64,000 bases of DNA from Microbacterium sp. LWH11-1.2 (GTDB taxonomy: Bacteria; Actinomycetota; Actinomycetes; Actinomycetales; Microbacteriaceae). A program made the position numbers and the translations under genes. The stretch spans positions 1,922,001 to 1,986,000 of the forward strand of contig NZ_CP151636.1 in the NCBI RefSeq assembly GCF_038397745.1, written 5' to 3'. Under the pieces are notes generated by a model, which was not told the DNA's origin, did no database searches, and was given only the letters and a program-made list of their open reading frames with translations. Every line of letters starts with the position of its first letter. Within the stretch, counting starts at the first letter, position 1. This document shows, piece after piece, positions 8,427 to 16,590 of the stretch.

Positions 8427-9482
8427 TCAGCGCGTGGTGTGCGCGTTCAGGAAGGCGATCGTCTTCTGCAGGGCCGTCTGCGCGTCGGGCATGTCCAGGT
8501 GGAACTGGTACTCGTGCGGCAGCGCGGGCTCGTGCGGGGCGGGCCAGAACTGCGTCGTCACGTCCACGCCGAGCTCCTCGAGACGCTGCGCCATGGGGAT
8601 CGACTGCAGCCAGGTGAGACCGTCGCCGTTGCCGCCGGAGATGTACGTCGTCGGGAAGTCCGCGGTCACCCAGTCGACGGTCGACATGGTCGCCCCGGTC
8701 GAGTCCTCGGCCCAGGTGCGCGTGCCGGAGTACGCCCACATCGCCGACTTGAAGCCCCAGCCGGCGATACCGTCCAGTCGGGCGAGGGCGGCGAGGTCGT
8801 ACACGCCGCAGTTCAGCACGGTCGCGACGACCTGATCGGCCGCGATGGTCGGCTCGATGCCCATGATCTCGGCGTAGTCGGGGCTCGTGATGAGCGTCGC
8901 CATCTGGCTGGCGAGCTGTCCGCCGGCGGAGTCTCCGGCCAGCACGATCTGCTTCGGGTCGACGCCGAGCTCCTCCGCGTGCCCGTCGATGTAGGCGAGG
9001 GCCTCGTTGAGCTGGTTCACGGCGAGCGGGTACACGCCCTCCGGGCCGATCGTGTAGTTCACCGCGATGGTCGTGTAGCCCTCGGCGGCGAGGATCCGCA
9101 TGTACGGGTCGACGTTCTCCTTGGCTCCTGAGATCCAGGCGCCGCCGTGGATCCAGACCACGGTCGGAAGGGGGCCGTCGGCGGATGCCGGACGGAAGAC
9201 GTCCATCGTGGTGTCGGCGCCCGCGTCGCCGTACGAGACGTCGAGCGTCTCGGTGAGCTTCGTGTCGGGCACGTGCTTGTCCATCTCGGCGGCGGTCGCG
9301 TCGCCGCCCTTCGTGAACACCGCGCGGATGATCATCGCCGAGGGCCAGGGGCTGATCGACCCGATGATCGCGACCACCGCGACCACGGCGATGATCACGC
9401 CGAGGGCGACCTTCGTGCGGTGCCATGGCCGGCGGGCCTTCTTCGGGTGATCGGACTCTTCGGCGTGCGCGCCAATGCTCAT
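8427..9482 (-). CDS. Membrane-anchored alpha/beta hydrolase (esterase/lipase)
   Basis: A 351-residue hydrolase. Residues 23-46 form an N-terminal hydrophobic helix after a basic stretch, without a clear cleavage site, so it is probably a signal anchor with the catalytic domain outside. The oxyanion-hole motif HGGAW (about 110) and the nucleophile elbow GDSAGG (about 183) place it with hormone-sensitive-lipase or BD-FAE-type esterases. A His near the C-terminus (PHEPALPHEYQFH) completes the triad. A strong ribosome binding site (GGGAGGGG) precedes the ATG. It is convergent with the decarboxylase gene and divergent from the ABC pair. Confidence 0.87.
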   Translation of the reverse strand: MSIGAHAEESDHPKKARRPWHRTKVALGVIIAVVAVVAIIGSISPWPSAMIIRAVFTKGGDATAAEMDKHVPDTKLTETLDVSYGDAGADTTMDVFRPASADGPLPTVVWIHGGAWISGAKENVDPYMRILAAEGYTTIAVNYTIGPEGVYPLAVNQLNEALAYIDGHAEELGVDPKQIVLAGDSAGGQLASQMATLITSPDYAEIMGIEPTIAADQVVATVLNCGVYDLAALARLDGIAGWGFKSAMWAYSGTRTWAEDSTGATMSTVDWVTADFPTTYISGGNGDGLTWLQSIPMAQRLEELGVDVTTQFWPAPHEPALPHEYQFHLDMPDAQTALQKTIAFLNAHTTR

Positions 9483-9589
9483 GGAACCCCTCCCTGCGCA
9501 TCAGTGTGCCAGTATTCCGGTTCGCCTCGCACGCAGTCCGCCTCGCATGAGCGTCGCGCGAGGTCGGCGCGGGTTCGCGCGTCGGCTAC

Positions 9590-9613
9590 GTTAGTAAGGT
9601 AACCCTTACTAAC
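9590..9613. promoter_or_regulatory. Perfect 10-bp inverted repeat, possible DtxR/IdeR-type metal box
   Basis: GTTAGTAAGG and CCTTACTAAC form a perfect inverted repeat around a 4-nt TAAC centre, 12 nt before a small ORF that leads into the ABC exporter pair. The AT-rich TTAG/CTAA ends and central AGG/CCT resemble actinobacterial iron boxes (TTAGGTTAGSCTAACCTAA), but the internal spacing is not an exact match. Palindromicity is seen; the identity of the regulator is inferred. Confidence 0.5.
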
Positions 9614-9625
9614 CTCAGGAGCCCC

Positions 9626-9661
9626 ATGTTCTTCCGCCCCGCCTCGGCGACGCTCTCGTGA
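9626..9661 (+). CDS. 11-codon leader ORF coupled to the ABC gene
   Basis: ATG at 9626 follows AGGAG at ideal spacing and encodes MFFRPASATLS. Its TGA overlaps the GTG start of the ABC gene as GTGA. The GTG itself has no good ribosome binding site, so translation of the transporter probably depends on this mini-ORF. Alternatively, the two frames were once one gene and a 1-nt indel separates them. Confidence 0.45.
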   Translation: MFFRPASATLS

Positions 9662-11256
9662 CCACCGTCGGCGGAGTGTTCCGGGAAGCCGTCTGGGGCA
9701 GGGGGCGCCGCGCGCGGGCCGCGCTCTCGATCGTGGGCTTCTGCGGCCACCAGCTCGCCGAGGTGATGGTTCCGGTGGCGGTCGGCGTCGTGATCGATCG
9801 GGCCATCGCCCCGCACGACCCGGTCGCGCTGGCCTGGTCGCTGGCCTTCCTGGTCGTGGTCTTCGCGGTGCTGATCTGCGCCTGGCAGCTCGGCGACCGT
9901 GTCGGCACCGTCGTCTACGCGCGCGGCGAGCACTCCCTCCGGCAGGGCGTCCTCGGTCTCGCCCTGCGCCGACGCACTCGCCGACCGGCAGGCGAGGTCC
10001 TCACGATCTCCTCCTCGGATGCCGGTGAGACGGCCGGCTTCTTCTGGGTCGTGGCCGAGCAGGCGGCGGCCGTGACGGCCGTGATCGTCGCGTGCATCAC
10101 CTTGCTGATCATCGCCTGGCCGCTCGCGCTCGCCGTCGTCATCGGCACGCTCGTGCAGGCGCTCGTGGTCAACGCCGTCAGCGGAGGTCTGCGGCGGCGC
10201 GGCTACGAGGCGCAGCGGCAGGCCGCCCGGCTCGACGCGGTGAGCACGGACTTCGCCACCGGGCTCCGTGTGCTGGGCGCCCTGGGCGGCGCCACGCGGG
10301 CGACGGAGCGCTACGTCGCCGAGAGCGCGGTCGCCGCGGGGGCGGCGTATCGCGCCGAGAAGGCGGCTGCGGCGCTGACCGCGCTCAATCTCGTCGTCAG
10401 CGGTCTCGCCTTCACGGGGATCGCGGTCCTCGGCGGGTGGCTGGCCCTGGACGGGGCGATCACGGTCGGCGGCTTCGTCACCGCGATGGGTTTGGCGCAG
10501 ACGATCCGCGGACCCCTGTCGGCACTCGGATACCTCCCCGCGGAGATCGCGTCGAAGCACGGTTCGGCGACGCGCATCGCCGAGTTCGCCCAGGAGGCGG
10601 GGGAGGCGTCGGCCGCTTCGGATGCCGTGCTGCCGGATGCCGCACTGCCGGGCGCCCCTTCCGGAGGCAGTGACGTCGTCGCGCGGGTGGTCGTCGACGG
10701 GCGACGCCTCGACATCGCCGCCGGCGAGATCACCGGCATCCGTGCGGACCCGGAGCGCATCTCCGATCTCGCCCACCTGTTCGGCGGGCGAAGGGAGGCC
10801 GACGCGGGCGAGCTCGTCGTCGACGACATCGACGCGATCCACCTCGGACCCGAGGGCCTGCGGGCGCTGGTGTTCGCGCCGCCGCACGACGCAGCCGTGT
10901 TCACCGGCTCGGCCGCCGAGAACATCGCCGAGACGATCGAGGACGCCCACCTGTCGGCATCCGCCTTCGACGAGGTCGTGCACCGCCTGCCCGACGGTCT
11001 CGACGAGCGCATCGGGGAACGCGGTCTGCGGCTGTCGGGAGGGCAGCGCCAGCGCCTGCTGCTCGCCCGTGCGCTGCACCAGCCGCAGCGCCTTCTCGTG
11101 CTGCACGAGCCGACCACCGCGATAGATCCCATCACCGAGGCGCAGGTCGCGGCCGGGCTCGCCGGCGAAGGTCGCACGATCGTCCTGCTCACGGACCGGG
11201 CATCCCTGCTGTCGGCCTGTCATCGCGTGCACGACCTGAGGAGGGCGGCGTCATGA
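9658..11256 (+). CDS. ABC exporter-fold half-transporter with degenerate ATP site
   Basis: A 532-residue TMD-NBD protein (type I exporter fold). The N-terminal ~300 residues carry about six hydrophobic segments. In the NBD the Walker A motif is absent: where GxxGxGKS/T should stand the sequence reads GIRADPERIS (about 361-370). The signature LSGGQ (459-463) is intact. Walker B has His in place of the usual Asp (VLHEP, H483) but keeps the Glu. It overlaps the next half-transporter by 4 bp (ATGA) and must work as its partner, supplying the signature side of the one functional ATP site. The GTG start is coupled to a leader ORF. The palindrome upstream suggests metal-linked regulation, and such pairs in actinobacteria often handle siderophores; both points are inference. 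Confidence 0.87.
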   Translation: MTTVGGVFREAVWGRGRRARAALSIVGFCGHQLAEVMVPVAVGVVIDRAIAPHDPVALAWSLAFLVVVFAVLICAWQLGDRVGTVVYARGEHSLRQGVLGLALRRRTRRPAGEVLTISSSDAGETAGFFWVVAEQAAAVTAVIVACITLLIIAWPLALAVVIGTLVQALVVNAVSGGLRRRGYEAQRQAARLDAVSTDFATGLRVLGALGGATRATERYVAESAVAAGAAYRAEKAAAALTALNLVVSGLAFTGIAVLGGWLALDGAITVGGFVTAMGLAQTIRGPLSALGYLPAEIASKHGSATRIAEFAQEAGEASAASDAVLPDAALPGAPSGGSDVVARVVVDGRRLDIAAGEITGIRADPERISDLAHLFGGRREADAGELVVDDIDAIHLGPEGLRALVFAPPHDAAVFTGSAAENIAETIEDAHLSASAFDEVVHRLPDGLDERIGERGLRLSGGQRQRLLLARALHQPQRLLVLHEPTTAIDPITEAQVAAGLAGEGRTIVLLTDRASLLSACHRVHDLRRAAS

Positions 11257-12986
11257 TCGAGGAGAAGCTGCCCATCGCCTCGGGTCGCGATACCGCCCGC
11301 GGTCTGCTCGCCGCGCTGGGTCGGCGCCGGGGCCTGACGATCCTGGCGCTGGTCACCCTGTGCGCCGGCGTCGGCGCGGCGCTCGTGGCCCCCTGGATCA
11401 TCGGCCTCATGGTCGACGACATCACCCGGGGCGGCGGATCGCTGCTGCCCTACGGGCTCGCGCTCGTCGGCTCGCTCACCGCGGGTGCCGCGCTCACCTG
11501 GGCGGGACGCGTGCTGCTGGCGCGCCTCGGCCAGGGCACGATCCGCGAGGTGCGGGAGGCCGCGTTCCGCACGGCGCTGGCACAGCCCACGGCTCGCATC
11601 GAGGCCGCCGGGACAGGCGACCTGGTCGCCCGCCTCTCCGGTGACGTGCGTGCGGTCGGGCAGGTCGTCGAGGAGGCGCTCCCGGCCTTCCTGGCCGCGC
11701 TGTTCGGCATCGTGCTGAGCCTCGCCGGCATGGGGCTGCTCGACGGACGGTTCGCCCTCGCCGCCCTGCTGGCCGCTCCCGTGCAGTACTTCTCGCTGCG
11801 CTGGTTCCTGCGTCGATCCGCCCCGGTCTACCGTCGGCACCGGGCCGTGGTCGCGGAGCGCGGACAGCGCACGATCGAGGCGGTCCGCGGGGTCGACACC
11901 GTGCTGGCGCTGCGCACGGAGGAACGGCATCTGGAGCGCATCGCCGAGGCGAGCGAAGACGCGATCGGGCTCGAGGTCCGGGCGACCAAGGTGCGCAACG
12001 ACTTCAACGTCTTCCTGAACGGCGCCGAGCTGGTCGGTCTGTCCGCGGTGCTCGTGGTCGGCTACTTCCTCGTGGCCGACGGTCAGGTCGAGCTGGGGGC
12101 TGCGACCGCCGCCGCCCTGTACTTCCTCGGCCTCTTCGGGCCGATGGGGACGCTCCTGTTCCGGATCGACGAGCTGCAGGATGCCGGCGCGAGCCTCGCC
12201 CGGCTGTTCGGCGTGATCGGTCTGCCCTCGCCCGCCCCGCGAGACGAGGTCGCGGCACCGCGCAGAGGCGCGATCGATGTGCGCGAGCTCGGTTTCGCGC
12301 ATCGGCCGGGACAGCGCGACCTCGACGCGGTGTCGATGTCGGCGGAGCCGGGGGAGAAGATCGCCGTCGTCGGTGCGAGCGGCGCGGGCAAGACGACTCT
12401 GGCGCGGGTGCTGGCCGGCGCTCTGCCGCACGGGGAGGGCGCGGTGTGGCACGACGAGGTCGACATCGAGGCCTGGCATCCGCACGATCTGCGCGACGCT
12501 GTGGTGATGCTGACGCAGGAGCCCCATGTCTTCGCCGGCTCGATCCGCGACGACCTCGCGCTCTTCAGCGACGCCGACGAACAGCGGATGCGCGGGGTCA
12601 TCGACGAGCTCGGAGCGGGGTGGATCCTCGCGCTGCCGGAGGGCCTCGACACGGTCGTCGGAGAGGCGGGAGTGCCGCTCACTCCGGGGCAGACGCAACA
12701 CCTCGCCCTCGTGCGGGTCGCGCTCGCCGCGGCATCCGTCGTCATCCTCGACGAGGCCACCGCCGAAGCGGGATCCGCCGATGCCGAGCTGCTCGACGAG
12801 GCCGCACTCGCTGCGATCGGCGAACGCACCGGCATCGTGATCGCGCACCGGCTGAGTCAGGCCGTCACAGCCGACCGCATCCTGGTGATGCAGGACGGCC
12901 GCGTGGTGCAGTCCGGCACGCACGACGAGCTGGTCGCCGCGCCGGGCCCGTACGCGGACCTGTGGGCGGCCTGGACCGCGTGGTGA
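11253..12986 (+). CDS. ABC exporter-fold half-transporter with intact Walker motifs
   Basis: A 577-residue TMD-NBD protein. Walker A is GASGAGKTT (374-382), Walker B is VVILDEAT (D500, E501), and the switch His lies in IVIAHRLSQ. The signature motif is degenerate (LTPGQ instead of LSGGQ, about 476). Together with the upstream partner, which has a good signature but no Walker A, it forms one canonical composite ATP site and one dead one. The second half overlaps the first by 4 bp, consistent with a fixed stoichiometry. Substrate unknown; a siderophore-type compound is possible given the upstream box. Confidence 0.9.
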   Translation: MIEEKLPIASGRDTARGLLAALGRRRGLTILALVTLCAGVGAALVAPWIIGLMVDDITRGGGSLLPYGLALVGSLTAGAALTWAGRVLLARLGQGTIREVREAAFRTALAQPTARIEAAGTGDLVARLSGDVRAVGQVVEEALPAFLAALFGIVLSLAGMGLLDGRFALAALLAAPVQYFSLRWFLRRSAPVYRRHRAVVAERGQRTIEAVRGVDTVLALRTEERHLERIAEASEDAIGLEVRATKVRNDFNVFLNGAELVGLSAVLVVGYFLVADGQVELGAATAAALYFLGLFGPMGTLLFRIDELQDAGASLARLFGVIGLPSPAPRDEVAAPRRGAIDVRELGFAHRPGQRDLDAVSMSAEPGEKIAVVGASGAGKTTLARVLAGALPHGEGAVWHDEVDIEAWHPHDLRDAVVMLTQEPHVFAGSIRDDLALFSDADEQRMRGVIDELGAGWILALPEGLDTVVGEAGVPLTPGQTQHLALVRVALAAASVVILDEATAEAGSADAELLDEAALAAIGERTGIVIAHRLSQAVTADRILVMQDGRVVQSGTHDELVAAPGPYADLWAAWTAW

Positions 12987-13068
12987 GGCCCCGTCGCCGA
13001 TTCGGCCCCACCTCTCGGCGTGAGGCTGACGGCAAGCGCGACCCGGGAACGCGAACGGATGCCGCTCG

Positions 13069-13593
13069 TCAGGCCGTGAGCCCGGCGATCAGACGGCGCA
13101 GCCCGTAGTCGAAGGCGCGGTCGACGTCGCCGCCGAGCCGGAAGGCGCCGGAGAGCTCCATCTGCAGGAAGCCCGTCGCCCAGGCTGTGAACAGGCGGGC
13201 GGCGTCGAGCGCGTCATCGTCACCGACCAGGGCGGATGCCGCGCGGATGAGCGGGGCGGCCGAGCGCTGCAGAGCGGCATGCGGCGCGGCAGCGCTGAAC
13301 ATGAGCCGGAACGCCTCGGGCTGCTGCCGGGCGAAGGACCGATAGGCTCCCGCGATGTCGGTGAGATCGGCATCCGCGGCTTCGAGGCGGGCGGTGAGCT
13401 CGTCGATGATCGATTCGGCGATGGCCGAGAGCAGGGCGTCGCGATCGCGCACACGCTTGTAGAGCGAAGGAGCGCGCACGCCGACGCGCGTGGCGACGGC
13501 CTGCATCGTCACGCCGGCGGGTCCCGAGGCGTCGAGGATCTCGCGGCCCGCGGCGATGATCTGCGCGAGCGAGGTCCGATCGGGTGTCGGCAT
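13069..13593 (-). CDS. TetR-family regulator
   Basis: A 174-residue repressor. The helix-turn-helix is at residues 20-50 (VTMQAVATRVGVRAPSLYKRV), followed by a WHG/TetR_C_33-like ligand domain (LFTAWATGFLQMEL). The ATG at 13593 has a clear AAGGAG 6 nt upstream; the longer open frame beyond it runs through the intergenic palindromes and is not coding. It is divergent from a metallo-beta-lactamase-fold gene, with two palindromes between, and probably represses it and itself. Confidence 0.88.
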   Translation of the reverse strand: MPTPDRTSLAQIIAAGREILDASGPAGVTMQAVATRVGVRAPSLYKRVRDRDALLSAIAESIIDELTARLEAADADLTDIAGAYRSFARQQPEAFRLMFSAAAPHAALQRSAAPLIRAASALVGDDDALDAARLFTAWATGFLQMELSGAFRLGGDVDRAFDYGLRRLIAGLTA

Positions 13594-13608
13594 GGGAACT
13601 CCTTGATA

Positions 13609-13645
13609 GCTATTGACAATAGCCATCATAGCTACGTATCGTAGC
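13609..13645. promoter_or_regulatory. Two adjacent palindromes between divergent TetR and hydrolase genes
   Basis: GCTATTG-A-CAATAGC (13609-13623) and GCTACG-TAT-CGTAGC (13631-13645) are both perfect inverted repeats with centres about 22 bp apart, i.e. two helical turns. They fill the 82-bp divergent gap. This arrangement suits two TetR dimers binding the same DNA face. The related half sites GCTAttg/GCTAcg suggest one protein recognises both. Confidence 0.65.
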
Positions 13646-13675
13646 CATCGCAAACATCCCCGGAAGGAATCCGCC

Positions 13676-14386
13676 ATGAAGCTCGCACCGCACCTGCATC
13701 GGCTCGGCAACGACATCGTCGCGTCGTACCTCATCGACGTCCCGGAGGGGATCACGCTGATCGACGCGGGACTCCCCGGGCACTGGAACGACCTGAAGGC
13801 CGAGCTGGCGGAGATCGGGCGTCCGATGTCCGACATCCGGGGCCTTGTGCTGACGCACGGCGACAGCGATCACATCGGGTTCGCCGAGCGCCTGCGGCGG
13901 GAGGCCGGGGTTCCCGTCTTCATCCATGCGGCGGATGCCCACCGCGTGCGCACCGGGGAGAAGCCGAAGACGGCGATGGGGCCGGCACGGCTCGGACCGA
14001 CGCTGGGCTTCTTCGCCTACGGCATCCGCAAGAACGCCCTGCGCACGCACCACGTCAGCGAGGTCGTCGAGGTCGCGGACGGCGACGTGCTCGCTCTCCC
14101 CGGCGCTCCGGTGATCCTCGGGATGCCGGGCCACTCGCCGGGGAGCATCGCGGTGCACGTGCCCGTCGCCGACGCGGTCTTCGTCGGTGACGCGCTCACC
14201 ACACGCCACGTGCTCACCGGTCGCACGGGCGCTCAGCCGGCGCCGTTCACCGACGAGCCCGACACGGCCATGAGCTCGCTCGACCGGTTGGCAGGGGTGT
14301 CGGCGTCGTGGGTGCTGCCGGGGCACGGCGCCCCGTGGCAGGGGTCGCCTGCCGGCATCGCCGCGGCGGTGCGGGCTGCGGCCTGA
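13676..14386 (+). CDS. Metallo-beta-lactamase-fold hydrolase
   Basis: A 236-residue MBL-fold enzyme. The metal motif is THGDSDHIG (H61, D63, D65, H66): the usual HxHxDH has Asp in place of the second His, a variant I recognise in some actinobacterial MBL proteins. Further ligands are GMPGHSPGS (His), VFVGDAL (Asp) and VLPGHG (His). It lacks class-B beta-lactamase features, so lactonase, thioesterase or glyoxalase-like chemistry is more likely. GGAAGGA precedes the ATG. It is divergent from a TetR regulator and likely induced by that regulator's ligand. Confidence 0.88.
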   Translation: MKLAPHLHRLGNDIVASYLIDVPEGITLIDAGLPGHWNDLKAELAEIGRPMSDIRGLVLTHGDSDHIGFAERLRREAGVPVFIHAADAHRVRTGEKPKTAMGPARLGPTLGFFAYGIRKNALRTHHVSEVVEVADGDVLALPGAPVILGMPGHSPGSIAVHVPVADAVFVGDALTTRHVLTGRTGAQPAPFTDEPDTAMSSLDRLAGVSASWVLPGHGAPWQGSPAGIAAAVRAAA

Positions 14387-14391
14387 CCGGG

Positions 14392-14480
14392 GTCCCGATT
14401 CGCGGAGTCCGTCCCGATCAGCGGACGGTTTCGGGGAATTCGCCCGCAGATCGGGACAGGGTATGCAGATCGGGACAGGG
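14392..14480. repeat. Clustered short direct and inverted repeats (GTCCCGAT / GCAGATCGGGACAGGG)
   Basis: GCAGATCGGGACAGGG occurs twice (14446-14461 and 14465-14480), and GTCCCGAT occurs twice in the opposite sense (about 14392 and 14411). The segment GTCCCGATCAGC pairs with GCAGATCGGGAC with one mismatch, giving a hairpin. It fills the convergent gap between the MBL hydrolase and the cysteine hydrolase, so it may act as a bidirectional terminator or be a remnant of a mobile repeat. Confidence 0.55.
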
Positions 14481-14481
14481 C

Positions 14482-15105
14482 TCAGCGCGCCGCGAGGACG
14501 GATGCCGTGTCGCTCACGGTGATCTGCGGCGGATACAGGCCCATGACCTGGATCGCCGCGGCGTGGTTCTCGGCGGTCGACCCTGCGCAGGCGTCTGCGG
14601 CGATGGTCACGTGTGCCCCGGCATCCGCCGCGGCCAGCGCCGTGGAGATCACGCAGCAGTCGGTCGACACCCCGGCCAGCACGACACGCGCCGCTCGCCC
14701 GACCAGGGCCTCGAGCTCCGGGCCCCACTTCCCGAAAGTGGGCAGATCCAGCGTCGGATGCGGCGACAGCCCGACCGCCTCGGGTACCAGGGCGAACAGC
14801 GGATCCGTCGGCGGCTGGTCGGCGAAGGGCCACGCGGCGAAGTAGGCGCCCCAGGAGGTCGAGCGGTCGGCCGTCGGCATCCACCGCGTCACGATCACGC
14901 GCTCGCCGAAGGCGTCGGCCAGGGCGCGGATGCGCGGCATCGCGTCGGCGAAGAACGGCGATCCCCAGGCCGAGTCGGGTGCGGCGAAGATCGTCTGCGG
15001 GTCGATCACGACCAGCCAGGCGTCGGGGCCTGGCGTCTCGTCTCGTCGCTGGGCTCCTCGCTCGACGACCTCTTCCTGGGTCCCTGAGCCGGTCGAAGGG
15101 CTCAC
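14482..15105 (-). CDS. Isochorismatase-family cysteine hydrolase
   Basis: A 207-residue hydrolase. The triad Asp (VVIDPQ, D35), Lys (TFGKWG, K126) and Cys (GVSTDCCV, C151) is complete. The GTG at 15105 overlaps the stop of the NCS1 permease gene as GTGA, with GGAAGAGG upstream, so I take it as the start. The first ~25 residues (SPSTGSGTQEEVV...) are encoded by a copy of the CCCTGAGCC...GAAGGG repeat and precede the conserved domain. A later GTG at the VIDPQ segment has no ribosome binding site. Coupling with an NCS1 nucleobase/hydantoin permease suggests amide or carbamate hydrolysis in nitrogen scavenging. Confidence 0.85.
   Translation of the reverse strand: MSPSTGSGTQEEVVERGAQRRDETPGPDAWLVVIDPQTIFAAPDSAWGSPFFADAMPRIRALADAFGERVIVTRWMPTADRSTSWGAYFAAWPFADQPPTDPLFALVPEAVGLSPHPTLDLPTFGKWGPELEALVGRAARVVLAGVSTDCCVISTALAAADAGAHVTIAADACAGSTAENHAAAIQVMGLYPPQITVSDTASVLAAR
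15078..15100 (-). repeat. Copy of the CCCTGAGCC-GTCGAAGGG repeat inside the cysteine hydrolase start
   Basis: Differs from the core CCCTGAGCCTGTCGAAGGG by one base (GCCGGTCGAAGGG). It lies just after the start codon and is translated as the peptide SPSTGSGTQ. Confidence 0.85.
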
Positions 15106-16544
15106 GCCTCTTCCTGTCGCCGGATCTTCGCGGCGCGCGCGAAATACGTCACCACGAATGACAGCACCAGCGCGAAGAAGACGCCGAGGTTCGCGTAGGC
15201 CCAGTCGCCCTCGACGCCGCCGACGAGGAACAGCAGATAGCCCTGCCAGTTGTTCCAGGGGGCGGCATCCGCGAAGCCGTTGAGCACGAAGCCCCAGCCG
15301 ATCACGGAGGCGACGATCATGGTGCCGATCGAGGTCCAATCCCAGGCGCCGTAGCGGCCGGCCGAGTCGAACAGGGCATCCTCGTCATAGTCCTTCCTAC
15401 GGCGCAGGATGTCGGCGATCAGGATGCCGGCCCACGACGCGAGCGGCACACCGAGCGTGATGAGGAAGCTCTGGAACGGTCCGAGGAAGTCGGTCGCGAA
15501 GAAGACGACGAAGACCGTTCCGATCGTGAGGATCACGCCGTCGATCGCCGCCGCCGAGGGGCGGGGGATGCGGATGCCGAGGCTCAGCAGCGTGAGCCCG
15601 GAGGAGTAGATGCCCAGCACCGCTCCCGACACGAGCGCGAGCACGGCCGTGAGCAGGAACGGCACCAGCACCCAGACCGGGAGGATCGAGGCGAGCGCGC
15701 CGATCGGGTCGGCGGCGATCGCGTTCATGAGGTCGTCGTCCGAGCCGCCGAGGAGCAGGCCGAACACCACCAGGATCACCGGAGCCACCGAGCCGCCGAT
15801 CGTGTTCCACGCGACGATCGCCCCGTCGGATGCCGTGCGCTTCTGGTAGCGCGACCAGTCCGCGGCGATGTTGATCCAGCCGAGGCCGAATCCGGTCATG
15901 ACCATGACGAGGGCGCCGACGACCTGGCCGATGCCGCCGTCGGGACGCGCCATGACGGCGGCGAGATCGATGCTCGGCGCCGCGAGGATGATGTAGAGCA
16001 CGGTGACGACGCCGGTGATCCAGGTGAGCACCGACTGCAGCTTCATGATCGTGTGGTACCCGAGGACGGATGCCGTCACGATGAGCGCCGCGACGATCAC
16101 GGTCGCGATGATCTTCAGCGCGACGCTGTCGCCGTCGCCGCCGAGCTGCGTGATGATCGTCGCGGTGGCGAGCACGGCGAGGATCGCGAGGAACGTCTCC
16201 CAGCCGATCGACGTCAGCCACGAGATGATGCCGGGCACCTTCTGCCCCTGCACGCCGAACGCGGCCCGGGAGAGCACCATGGTCGGCGCCGAGCCGCGCT
16301 TGCCGGCGATCGCGATGAGCCCGCACAGCAGGAACGACACCACGATGCCGATGATCGACACCAGGGTCGCCTGCCAGAACGAGATGCCGAAGCCGAGCAC
16401 GAACGACCCGTACGACATGCCGAAGACCGACACGTTCGCTGCGAACCAGGGCCAGAACAGGTCGCGGGGCTTCGCGTTCCGCTCGGATTCGGGGATGATC
16501 TCGATGCCCGCGCGCTCGATGAGAGCAGGCTTGATGTCCGTCAT
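15102..16544 (-). CDS. NCS1-family nucleobase:cation symporter
   Basis: A 480-residue permease with about 12 hydrophobic segments. The N-terminus contains ARSD-free but family-like text RDLFWPWFAANVSVFGMSYGSFVLG, typical of the cytosine/purine/hydantoin NCS1 group (CodB-like). The substrate is probably a nucleobase, hydantoin or similar. The ATG at 16544 is used; a GTG two codons earlier is also possible, and the upstream open frame is low-complexity Arg/Ser/Pro. The stop overlaps the GTG of the cysteine hydrolase, so the two are made together, consistent with uptake followed by hydrolysis. Confidence 0.88.
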   Translation of the reverse strand: MTDIKPALIERAGIEIIPESERNAKPRDLFWPWFAANVSVFGMSYGSFVLGFGISFWQATLVSIIGIVVSFLLCGLIAIAGKRGSAPTMVLSRAAFGVQGQKVPGIISWLTSIGWETFLAILAVLATATIITQLGGDGDSVALKIIATVIVAALIVTASVLGYHTIMKLQSVLTWITGVVTVLYIILAAPSIDLAAVMARPDGGIGQVVGALVMVMTGFGLGWINIAADWSRYQKRTASDGAIVAWNTIGGSVAPVILVVFGLLLGGSDDDLMNAIAADPIGALASILPVWVLVPFLLTAVLALVSGAVLGIYSSGLTLLSLGIRIPRPSAAAIDGVILTIGTVFVVFFATDFLGPFQSFLITLGVPLASWAGILIADILRRRKDYDEDALFDSAGRYGAWDWTSIGTMIVASVIGWGFVLNGFADAAPWNNWQGYLLFLVGGVEGDWAYANLGVFFALVLSFVVTYFARAAKIRRQEEA

Positions 16545-16590
16545 GGACACATCTTGGCACTGCGCGAGCGTGCCGGGGCGGCAATCGGGG

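Noticed and set aside
9586..11232. 548-codon frame antisense to the first ABC half-transporter
   Set aside because: Shadow frame. The plus-strand ABC protein has membrane segments and a signature motif.
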